Positions 18,968 through 26,526 of a stretch of 64,000 nucleotides of DNA are shown in pieces. The translations under genes were made by a program, and so were the position numbers. Under the pieces are notes generated by a model. It was not told the origin of the DNA, searched no databases, and saw nothing but the letters and a program-made list of their open reading frames with translations. The first letter of the stretch is position 1. Each line of letters starts with the position of its first letter. The DNA comes from G963668605 sp963668605 (GTDB lineage Bacteria > Acidobacteriota > Terriglobia > Bryobacterales > Bryobacteraceae). The DNA lies in contig OY764903.1 in assembly GCA_963668605.1 (NCBI GenBank), positions 6,820,001 to 6,884,000 on the forward strand, written 5' to 3'.

Positions 18968-20060
18968 TTGACTCCCGCGTAATATAGCGACACTTTTCCC
19001 GCGATACTACGTCTAACCTGGTATGGGCAATGCTGCCGGAGTGCGACGTGATTTCGAGGCCTTGGAGAAACGCCGCTTCGAGGCGATCCGCTTGTGGGAG
19101 AAGGGATTGAAGCAGGCGGAGGTGGCCCGCCGGTTGAAAGTGGCGCGGCAGACCGTAGCCCGCTGGGTGCAGGAGTATCGGGCGGGCGGCAAAGACGGGT
19201 TGCGCAAGGCCGGCCGCGCCGGCCGCAAACCCCTCCTCACGAGCGAGGATCGTCAGCGCCTGAGCGAGCTTCTGTTGCAGGGACCGGAATCGTTGGGCTA
19301 TGAGACGCCCCTGTGGACCTGCCCGCGTGTGGCGCATTTGATCGAGGAGGAGTTTGGCGTCACCTACCACGAAGGTCATGTTTGGAAGATTCTGGTGGGA
19401 CTGGGCTGGAGTCCGCAACGACCCGTCGGCCGGGCGCGTGAGCGAAACGAGGCGGCGATCCGAACCTGGAAGCGAAAGACCTGGCCGGCCATTAAAAAAA
19501 AGCCCGCACGCAGGGGCGCACGATAGTCTTTGTCGACGAAAGCGGGCTGAGTCAGCGTCCGCACCGTTGTCGTATGTGGGCCCCGCGTGGGCAAACGCCT
19601 GTACTGGACTACAACTTCAATTGGAAGAGCCTGTCGGCGGTGGCCGGCCTCACGGTGTGGAACTTCTACTTCCGGCTCTACGCCGGGAGCGTCAAGAGTC
19701 CGCAGGTAGTGGAGTTCCTGCAAGCGCTGGTCCGGCATATCCGCGGACCCTTGCTGGTCATCTGGGACGGGCTGCCTGCCCACCGGAGTCGGTTAGTACG
19801 CGACCACATCGAGAGTCTGGCCGGACGGATCGAGGTCCAATACCTGCCGGGCTACGCACCCGAACTCAATCCGGTCGAGTACATCTGGAGCTACTGGAAG
19901 CACCACGAACTGGCCAACGTCTGCCCCAAAGACTACTGGCACCTTAGCGAGGCGGCCCGCACCACGCTGCGCCGGATGCGCCGCCGCCCGCGTTTGATTA
20001 GCGCTTTCTGGAAACAATCCTTACTGCGTCTGGAATAACTCTATATTATGCGGGAGTCAA
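18968..20060 (+). mobile_element. Complete IS630-family insertion sequence
   Basis: 1093 bp. Terminal inverted repeats: TTGACTCCCGCGTAATATAG (18968-18987) and, as reverse complement of 20041-20060, TTGACTCCCGCATAATATAG, 19 of 20 identical. Both outer ends abut TA (18966-18967 and 20061-20062), the TA target duplication typical of IS630/Tc1 elements. The interior holds one transposase gene in two overlapping frames joined by an A8 run. It is one of only two structurally complete IS elements in the window. Confidence 0.92.
19023..20038 (+). CDS. IS630-family transposase, probable -1 frameshift product
   Basis: Frame 1 (19023-19526) encodes the helix-turn-helix part (FEAIRLWEKGLKQAEVARRL, QTVARWVQEYRAGGKDGLRK) and ends soon after AIKKK. 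The DDE part lies in the -1 frame from about 19502 to 20038: TIVFVDESG (first Asp), VIWDGLPAHRS (second Asp), LPGYAPELNPVEYIWSYWK (final Glu). The overlap contains eight A residues followed by G (19494-19502), so slipping back one base gives ...IKKK-ARTQGRTIVFVDESG, a normal IS630 sequence. This matches programmed -1 frameshifting used by several IS families; a simple disabling indel is the alternative. Inverted repeats and TA flanks are intact, favouring a functional element. Confidence 0.85.
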
Positions 20061-20126
20061 TAAGTCAAAAGCTCTTACTCCATTTATCTTGACACAGCGT
20101 TGTCTGATCACGTACAGTTTTCGCTA

Positions 20127-20459
20127 ATGCCCAGAGTAATTCTCAAGGATGCGCTATACCGCCAGCTCAGGGAACAAATCATGAGTGGCCGGATTCCACG
20201 TCACGAATCTCTCACCGAAGAGCGGATTTCGACGGAATTTCACGTCAGCAGAACGCCCGAGCGCGAAGCCCTGCGCCAGATGGCCCACGAAGGGTTTGCG
20301 GAACACGCACCACATTGCGGCGATCGCGTCGCAATGCCAACCCCGCAGCTAGTACAGAATGCGGCGCTCGCACACATCAGAAACACGCTTCGCGAACTGA
20401 TTTTCTCGCTCAAGAGCAAGGAGGCACGCGAAAGCAACGGACCTCGCAGCCGAGGCTGA
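20127..20459 (+). pseudogene. Truncated GntR-family regulator
   Basis: The ATG at 20127 opens MPRVILKDALYRQLREQIMS followed by a GntR winged helix (LTEERISTEFHVSRTPEREAL). The ligand-binding FCD domain, normally about 140 residues, is reduced to PTPQLVQN plus a 35-residue tail (HIRNTLRELIFSLKSKEARE) that looks like its last helix. The protein is about 110 aa instead of 220-240, so the core has been deleted. It lies 66 bp after the right end of IS630. It could still bind DNA but not sense a ligand. It might once have controlled the neighbouring sulfatase genes (inference). Confidence 0.65.
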
Positions 20460-20462
20460 GTT

Positions 20463-22415
20463 TCAGTCAGCGCCCGGCGTCCGGCGCAAGTCAATCCTAT
20501 GTGTGAGGCCCTTCCACCGGACAGTAAGCACTCCATCTTTCAATTCCGAAAAATCCGTCGTGTGCACTGTGTTTTCGACCCGCACGCCGCTTACGCGTTT
20601 GTCCAGGACCAGGTCCCTGGCCAGATCCTTCTTCAGAGAAATTTCTTTGGCGCCGCTCCGGTAACGAACGTCCCAGATGCCCTTTTCAAAGCTTTGCGAG
20701 ATGGAGGTCTGCGTTTCGATGTGCTTTCGAAAGTCTTCGAGTGTGGGAAACTCCTTGGTCGTGCCCATTTCGACCACAAACCCGGCGCGCACGTTCTTAT
20801 CCGTCAATTTCTTTTCCGCGCCGCTATAGAGAACGCAAGACAGCGCCCCGACCTGGAAATCCTTGCGCGCCTGGGATCGTTCACTTTTCTTCGGCTTGAG
20901 TTCATAATGGCCGTCTAACCGGTAGTGATAAGTGGGTTTGTACCCGGCGAATCCATCCTTGGACTCCACAAAACGAAGACTGGCGTAGACATCGCCTTCT
21001 TTCAGGTACAGGATGTCGGCCGCCGTGAGAGGGTGGACACCGGGCCGCTGATCCGCCTGCCGCCCATTCACTTGGATGCTGTCCACGCTGGCGGGCAGGA
21101 GCATCAACGGGGCGACAATGCCCACCCCCTTCTCCGCTTCCGTAGGCAACGTCATGGAATACAAAATCATCGCCATATTACGGTCCTGGACGGCGGCACT
21201 GCCTGTCTGCGCGTGCCTGTTGTCGCCCAGGAACGAGATGAACTCCTCTTTGGACTCCAATGGCAGGCGCGTGTTGACCTGCGATGATATGCTCGCCAGC
21301 GTCTTCTTACTTGCAATATCGGCCACCAACATGCGCTCCTGCGAAGAATAATGCGCCCCTCCTGTACCAAGCGCGTAGGCCGGCTCGATGAACGTGTACC
21401 GGTCCTTGCCGTACTGATGTCCGAACTCGCCGTGCGCCGTCCTCTGAAAATCGTCTTCGCCTTCGGAGCCCTTGCGGAACGCGTCCACTTCCGGCGCCAG
21501 CCAGAGCCCCCGGTAGATGTTCCGCTGCTTCTCGCGTGCGATTTCCCGGATGTACATGGGAGGTTCGTAATCGAACAGCGTCACCCAGCCGCCTTCGCCC
21601 GCCGCAGGGCGCTCGCCTCCGGCGAAAAACGTCTGGATCAGTGCCACGGCCCCACCGATTCCCGCAACGTAGTTGTAAGTCCGCGCGTTTGCCCCCGTCA
21701 GACGGCCACCCGATGGCCAATAGTGCAGCGCCGCATCGAGCCACCAAAAATCCGCAAACGAGCGGGCACGGCGCCTCACCTGCGGATCGGCTGAGGCCGT
21801 AGCCAGGCTGCTCGTGCAACGCAGGTCGAACCTGAGGTAATCCGTCGCGTTGAATTCGGTGAGCCCGTTGTGCATCGTGTAATCGCAAAAGTCGTTGAAT
21901 GCGGCATACGCCTTCTTCTGGGCTTCCTTGTCACCCAGAGCCTCGCTGCCGAGCAAAAACGCTTCGAGGAACATCATCGCGAAGTTCGTGTGACCCATGC
22001 CGAAGTTGGTCTTATGCTTCGGATACCAATCGCGTTCGATGGCTTTGACGCGGCTGACTATATCCCATCGCGCCCTCTCCCGAAGCGGTTGGGGCAACCG
22101 GGCGGAATACAAGCGATAGAACGTCACCGCCGACGCATGGGTGAACTTGTCTTCCGGATCGACCTTCTCAGATTCATTTCGGGGCAGGATCGAATCCAGA
22201 ATCCGATTCGCTTCGGCGATACCTTGCGGTTCGCCCTTGCCATATAACGACAAGAGATTCCAGAACGTCTCGCGATTCAAGCCGCTGCCGGCTTCGGCGC
22301 CGGCTTTTCCATCCTTTGGCTTCTTGCCATATAGAGGACCGCTGCTCAGGGTTATAGAGACAACGGCAGCCACAATTGCCACCCACGATCGCCAATTCAG
22401 CATCATTAAGGCCAA
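20463..22415 (-). CDS. Secreted 650-aa protein of unknown function in a sulfatase cluster
   Basis: Starts at TTG 22415 after AGGTGA, or at ATG 22406. The signal peptide is WVAIVAAVVSITLSSGPLYG. No family is recognised with certainty. The first 350 residues are rich in long helices with conserved-looking Gly/Asn/His/Tyr clusters (HKTNFGMGHTNFAMMFLEAF, ATDYLRFDLRCTSSLATA, YNYVAGIGGAVALIQTFF, FGHQYGKDRYTFIEPAYA), recalling the alpha/alpha toroid of polysaccharide lyases and family-88-like hydrolases. The last 300 residues look beta-rich (YHYRLDGHYELKPK, DGVLTVRWKGLTHRIDLR), like the sandwich domain that follows such toroids. The fold is my inference only. It lies downstream of two sulfatase genes on the same strand, 61 bp after the second. 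Confidence 0.7.
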   Translation of the reverse strand: MALMMLNWRSWVAIVAAVVSITLSSGPLYGKKPKDGKAGAEAGSGLNRETFWNLLSLYGKGEPQGIAEANRILDSILPRNESEKVDPEDKFTHASAVTFYRLYSARLPQPLRERARWDIVSRVKAIERDWYPKHKTNFGMGHTNFAMMFLEAFLLGSEALGDKEAQKKAYAAFNDFCDYTMHNGLTEFNATDYLRFDLRCTSSLATASADPQVRRRARSFADFWWLDAALHYWPSGGRLTGANARTYNYVAGIGGAVALIQTFFAGGERPAAGEGGWVTLFDYEPPMYIREIAREKQRNIYRGLWLAPEVDAFRKGSEGEDDFQRTAHGEFGHQYGKDRYTFIEPAYALGTGGAHYSSQERMLVADIASKKTLASISSQVNTRLPLESKEEFISFLGDNRHAQTGSAAVQDRNMAMILYSMTLPTEAEKGVGIVAPLMLLPASVDSIQVNGRQADQRPGVHPLTAADILYLKEGDVYASLRFVESKDGFAGYKPTYHYRLDGHYELKPKKSERSQARKDFQVGALSCVLYSGAEKKLTDKNVRAGFVVEMGTTKEFPTLEDFRKHIETQTSISQSFEKGIWDVRYRSGAKEISLKKDLARDLVLDKRVSGVRVENTVHTTDFSELKDGVLTVRWKGLTHRIDLRRTPGAD

Positions 22416-22476
22416 CTACATCACCTGAGTCTGGTCATATTGCGAGACTGAACGGTAGTGCCGCTCGTTCAAGGAC

Positions 22477-23832
22477 CTAGTTCAACTTAACGCTTTCGAG
22501 CCACTTGGCAGCCAGAGTTGCCAGTTCATCGGTCAATGCCGGATTGTCGTGGCGGCGGTTCCGCTTCTCACCCGGATCGGACGCCAGGTCGGATAGAAAG
22601 AGCGCGTCGTCGCCGGTCAACTTCTCATTGCCGACATCCGTCCCGTCATAGGTCTTTCCGTTCTGGACCAGTTTCCAATTGAGCCGCCGGACCGCCAGTT
22701 GTCCGGCGGAACTCCAGAAAATCGCATCGTGCGGCGACTTGGCTCCGCTTGTGACCATTGGCATTACATCGCGGCCGTCGATGGTGCGGTCGTCCGGAAC
22801 CTTAGCCCCCGCCACGGTGCATATGGTCGGGAGGATGTCCATATGCATGCCGAGTTCATGGTTGACCTTGCCAGCGGGAATGCGTCCCGGCCAACTCATC
22901 ACGGCGGGCACGTGCATGCCGCCGTCGAAAAGACTGAACTTGAAGCCGCGGAAGACGCCGTTCGCGCCCGCCGATGGCGTCTCGCCACTCAAGCCGGCGC
23001 GCGTCTCTCGCGTTGCGCCGTTGTCGGCGCTGAAGAAAACCATCGTGTTGTCGAGCAGCCCCAGCCGTTTCACTTGCGCCATCACCGTGCCGATGGCGTC
23101 GTCCGCGGCAGAGAGCATTGCGGCGTAAATACGGCGCTCCAACGGAAGCGACGCGAATCTTTCCATGTACTTTTCCGGAGCGTGCATCGGATAATGCACG
23201 GCGTTGAACGGAACGTAGAGGAAAAACGGATTGGACTTGTTCCGGACCACAAAATCGGACGCCTCGCGCGCAATCGCCTCAGTGAGGTATTGCCCGTTAC
23301 GGAAAATCTCCGTGCGGTTGAGCCACAGGTCGTGATAGTTCGTCTTCGTATCTGCGCCCCAATAATATCGGTGCGAAAAGTAGTCCTCGCAACCGCCGTG
23401 AAAACCGAAGAAGTGGTCGAAGCCGCGCGCGTTCGGAACAGTTTCGGGCGAGTTGCCCAGGTGCCACTTGCCCGTGATCCCGGTCTTGTAGCCGTGGGAT
23501 TGGAGCAATGTCGCAAGGGTCTTTTCAGCGACCGGCAGATTGCCGCCGTTCCCTGGCTTTCCGCACCTTATTGGATAGCGGCCCGTCATCAGCGAGGCGC
23601 GCGACGGTCCGCAGACGGGCGCATTGGCGTACCAGTTCGTGAACTGCGTGCCGGAGGCCGCCAGCGCGTCGATGTTCGGCGTTTTCACGTCACGCGCTCC
23701 GCGGTAGCCCAGATCCCCGCTGCCAAGGTCGTCGCAGAGAAAGACGATAAAGTTCGGCGGCCGGCGGCCGGCCGGCGGTGTGGACAACGCGGCAGCCGGA
23801 GCGGCAGCGAGAAAGTCTCTTCGCGAGATCAT
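22477..23832 (-). CDS. Tat-secreted sulfatase (S1 type)
   Basis: 451 aa. MISRRDFLAAAPAAALS is a twin-arginine signal. Metal-binding LCDDLG follows at residues 32-37. The active-site motif CGPSRASLMTG has Cys74, the residue converted to formylglycine, and Arg78. GKWHLG supplies the next active-site Lys and His, and FFSADNGATRE the second metal-binding Asp-Asn pair. Length is standard. The ATG lies 2 bp after the stop of the upstream sulfatase gene (23835-25298), and its ribosome-binding site GGAGG sits inside that gene, so the two are translationally coupled. A glycan sulfate ester is the likely substrate; the exact linkage cannot be read. Maturation needs a formylglycine-generating enzyme not present in this window. 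Confidence 0.93.
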   Translation of the reverse strand: MISRRDFLAAAPAAALSTPPAGRRPPNFIVFLCDDLGSGDLGYRGARDVKTPNIDALAASGTQFTNWYANAPVCGPSRASLMTGRYPIRCGKPGNGGNLPVAEKTLATLLQSHGYKTGITGKWHLGNSPETVPNARGFDHFFGFHGGCEDYFSHRYYWGADTKTNYHDLWLNRTEIFRNGQYLTEAIAREASDFVVRNKSNPFFLYVPFNAVHYPMHAPEKYMERFASLPLERRIYAAMLSAADDAIGTVMAQVKRLGLLDNTMVFFSADNGATRETRAGLSGETPSAGANGVFRGFKFSLFDGGMHVPAVMSWPGRIPAGKVNHELGMHMDILPTICTVAGAKVPDDRTIDGRDVMPMVTSGAKSPHDAIFWSSAGQLAVRRLNWKLVQNGKTYDGTDVGNEKLTGDDALFLSDLASDPGEKRNRRHDNPALTDELATLAAKWLESVKLN

Positions 23833-23834
23833 GG

Positions 23835-25298
23835 CTATTCAGCCTCCGTTGGTTTGTACCAGGCAAACAGCATGGCCTTCATCTCCGCAGCTTTGTCTCT
23901 GAACTTCGCAAGCGCTGCAAGGTTCTTCATTTCCGCGGGGTCTTCCCGCAAGTTGTATAGTTCGGCCATATCGTTAGTGTGGTAGGTGTACTTGAAGGCG
24001 CCGCGCCGGATCATGTACTTCGCGCGTGGCGTGCGAAGGTTGTACTCGGAATACACAGCCGTGTCCGTGGTCCGGCCGGGCTCACGGAGAAGTCCGGCCA
24101 AGCTCGGACCGTCGCACGGTGCAGACATCGAAATTCCGCACAACTCCGCGAGCGTGGGGAGCAGTTGCACGTGGCTGACGGGCTGGGCGCAGCGCGCGTC
24201 GGCTGACGTCACCCCAGGCACGCGGAACAGCATCGGCACCGACACGGAAGGCTCGTAAAAAACGCCCTTCGCCCATAGCCCGTGCTCACCAAGCATATCG
24301 CCATGGTCTGAGGTGTAGACGACGATCGTGTCATTCTCCAGTTGCAGTTCCCGCAAAGCCTGGAGCACGGAGCCGAGCGCCGCGTCCATCTGTGCGAGGC
24401 TGGCGTAATAGAGCGCGATGCGCCGACGCGCCTGCTCCGGCTCGTTCAGCGCGCTGTTCTTGTCAAAGAAGTCGCGGAAATCCTGCGGCATGGCGGCTGG
24501 GTCCACTTTGCCCATGGTGGATGGCAGTGGCATCTTCTCTTCGGGAAACATCCGCGCGAACCGCTCGGACGGGGTAAAGGGTGCGTGCGGTTTCAGAAAC
24601 GAGGTAACGAGGAGGAACGGCTGGTTCTTTCCGTGATTTTTGAGAAAACGAATCGACTCCCGGGCCACAAAACTCTCAAAATGGTCCTGTTCGGGAATCT
24701 TGGAAACACCGGCAGCCTCGATCTGTTTGCTCTTCTTTTTCCCGCCGCGCTCGTGGTTCCACGGATTGCCGGCGTCACTCCACAAATCGTCAATCTGCGG
24801 CAGTCCGGCACCCGAATTGTTGCCGGAGAGCTCGTCGGCGTACAGTTGTGTCTTCGGACCCAGATACTGAAACCAGTCGTTGAAATCCAGATGGTAGTCG
24901 AACCCATGCGTTTGAGCATCGACGAAGTGCATCTTGCCGATCAACCCGCTCATGTATCCGGCGCGGCCGAAATGGTGGGCAATTGTCTTAACATCGAAGG
25001 GCCACGGAACCGAGTTGCGGTAGGCGCGATGGTGGTGCGTGTATACACCGGTGAGCATGGATGCGCGAGCCGGCACGCAAACGGGGTTCGTACAGTAGGT
25101 ACTATCGAAACGTACGCCGGAGCGGCCCAGCGCGTCCAGGTTGGGCGTCTTTGCGACGGGGTCGCCATCAATGCCCAGTGCGCCGCGGCGGTGCTGGTCG
25201 GAGACCAGGAATAGCACGTTCGGGCGCCGCGCAGGCGCCGTCAAGCCTCTCGGCAGCAGTACTGCCCCAGGCAGAGAGAGCGCGTGTCTGCGGGTCAC
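23835..25298 (-). CDS. Tat-secreted sulfatase (S1 type)
   Basis: 487 aa from GTG 25298, preceded by GGAGAGGC. The frame stays open to 25343, but the GTG start gives a proper twin-arginine signal (VTRRHALSLPGAVLLPRG). Active-site motif CVPARASMLTG; its Cys is residue 74 from this start. Other family motifs: FLVSDQH at the first metal site, GLIGKMHF, SFLKPHAPF, and YTSDHGDMLGEHG (second metal site). Choline-sulfatase/iduronate-sulfatase-like proteins share this layout, but the substrate cannot be fixed. First gene of a coupled pair with 22477-23832. A 23-bp near-perfect palindrome lies 110 bp upstream (25408-25430). Confidence 0.92.
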   Translation of the reverse strand: MTRRHALSLPGAVLLPRGLTAPARRPNVLFLVSDQHRRGALGIDGDPVAKTPNLDALGRSGVRFDSTYCTNPVCVPARASMLTGVYTHHHRAYRNSVPWPFDVKTIAHHFGRAGYMSGLIGKMHFVDAQTHGFDYHLDFNDWFQYLGPKTQLYADELSGNNSGAGLPQIDDLWSDAGNPWNHERGGKKKSKQIEAAGVSKIPEQDHFESFVARESIRFLKNHGKNQPFLLVTSFLKPHAPFTPSERFARMFPEEKMPLPSTMGKVDPAAMPQDFRDFFDKNSALNEPEQARRRIALYYASLAQMDAALGSVLQALRELQLENDTIVVYTSDHGDMLGEHGLWAKGVFYEPSVSVPMLFRVPGVTSADARCAQPVSHVQLLPTLAELCGISMSAPCDGPSLAGLLREPGRTTDTAVYSEYNLRTPRAKYMIRRGAFKYTYHTNDMAELYNLREDPAEMKNLAALAKFRDKAAEMKAMLFAWYKPTEAE

Positions 25299-25407
25299 CG
25301 CCTCTCCGCAAGGAACCAGGAACGGCTGCACGTAAACAAGCAATTCGCATATTCGACAGACGGCAGTCGCCCGGAAAACTGCCTACTGGTAGGGTGCAAC
25401 TTCATCT

Positions 25408-25430
25408 GGGGTCATTGTATACATGACCCC
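25408..25430. promoter_or_regulatory. Palindromic operator candidate between divergent genes
   Basis: GGGGTCAT, seven bases (TGTATAC), then ATGACCCC: two perfect 8-bp arms. It lies in the 245-bp gap between the minus-strand sulfatase pair (start 25298) and the plus-strand isomerase-like gene (start 25544). The centre holds GTATAC, also seen in other promoter regions here. A dimeric repressor or activator site is the likely reading. No full-length regulator gene is adjacent. Confidence 0.5.
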
Positions 25431-25525
25431 TAAGTCTGTCAACGCAAGAGACCCATCCCAGAAGAGTATTTCCTAAGTGCCAGCGGGGGCTTCCAGCCGT
25501 TCGTCCATTGTGGTCCGGCGTCGCC

Positions 25526-25536
25526 TAGTATACAAT
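25526..25536 (+). promoter_or_regulatory. Candidate -10 region giving a leaderless transcript
   Basis: TAGTATACAAT ends only 7 bp before the GTG start codon at 25544. If TATACA is the -10 hexamer, transcription would begin at or within a few bases of the start codon, giving a leaderless mRNA. This agrees with the absence of a ribosome-binding site in front of that GTG. Confidence 0.35.
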
Positions 25537-25543
25537 TTCGGTT

Positions 25544-26461
25544 GTGCAAAGATACACACGCCGCCAACTACTGACGCTGCCCGCCGCGCTCACCTATTGC
25601 TCCTTGTCGCAAGCGATACCGGTGGCCCAAATCCGCCTGGGAATCACCACTGACGAAGTCGACGAGGACTTGCTAGTCGCGATTCAATTCCTGAAAAGTT
25701 TCGGATTGAGTTACGCGGAAATACGCTCAGTTTGGGGCGACTACAACACCTCGCATCCGGTTGAAAAGATCCGCGAGGCCCGCAAGCTCCTCGACGAGAA
25801 CCACATCAAAACGTCCGCCCTTGGAACAGCGTTTTTCAAGATCCCGCTGCCTCAGGACAATGCGGAAGGGCGCAAGGTTATCGAGGCCCAATGGCGATTG
25901 CTCGACGCCGCAATGGAGCGCGCCGCGATCCTGGGAACCGAAACCCTCCGCATTTTCGCGTTCACCCATGGTGAGAGTGGTCCGAACAAGAGCGAATACC
26001 CGCGGATTCAGGAATTGCTCCGAGAAGCGGGCCGGCGGGCGAAACCGCGCAAGATGCGTCTGGCAGTGGAAAACGTGGCGCGCAGTTACGTTTCGACGGC
26101 TGCGCAAGCTGCTCTCGTGCTCAAAGCGATTCCCGATGAGACCGTCGGGCTGGTTTGGGATCCAAACAATGCCGCAATGTCCGGAGAGGAACGCCCGTTC
26201 CCGGATGGTTTCCGCCTGCTCGACCCCGCGCGCATCATCCACGTTCACCTGCGCGATTACAAGCACAACCCGGATGGCAAGGTGGTATGGTGTGCCGTGG
26301 GCGACGGCGAGTTTGACAATCTGGGGCAAATCCGGGCGCTGCTCAAGTCCGGCTACAAAGGTGCATTCACGCTCGAAACACACTACCGGGTACCGCAAGG
26401 AAAGGCATTCGCGAGCAAGACTTCGATGACAGCGCTCTTGAAGGTATTCGAGAAAGTCTAG
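25544..26461 (+). CDS. Exported xylose-isomerase-like TIM-barrel protein
   Basis: 305 aa from a GTG start. It begins MQRYTRRQLLTLPAALTYCS, a twin-arginine-like export signal. The body is a sugar phosphate isomerase/epimerase-type (AP endonuclease 2) barrel with metal ligands in the usual places: Glu176 in LAVENV, Asp206 in GLVWDPNN, His233 or His235 in IIHVHLRDY and Glu278 in TLETH. Such enzymes epimerise or isomerise sugars and polyols; exported members are frequent in Acidobacteria and Planctomycetes sugar clusters. It precedes a TonB receptor by 65 bp, so both may be expressed together. Substrate unknown. Confidence 0.85.
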   Translation: MQRYTRRQLLTLPAALTYCSLSQAIPVAQIRLGITTDEVDEDLLVAIQFLKSFGLSYAEIRSVWGDYNTSHPVEKIREARKLLDENHIKTSALGTAFFKIPLPQDNAEGRKVIEAQWRLLDAAMERAAILGTETLRIFAFTHGESGPNKSEYPRIQELLREAGRRAKPRKMRLAVENVARSYVSTAAQAALVLKAIPDETVGLVWDPNNAAMSGEERPFPDGFRLLDPARIIHVHLRDYKHNPDGKVVWCAVGDGEFDNLGQIRALLKSGYKGAFTLETHYRVPQGKAFASKTSMTALLKVFEKV

Positions 26462-26526
26462 GCGCCAGGTCTTTGACTGGGCGAATATGTTCGCGCCCGC
26501 AGGCCGTGCCCACAGAAATAATACAA

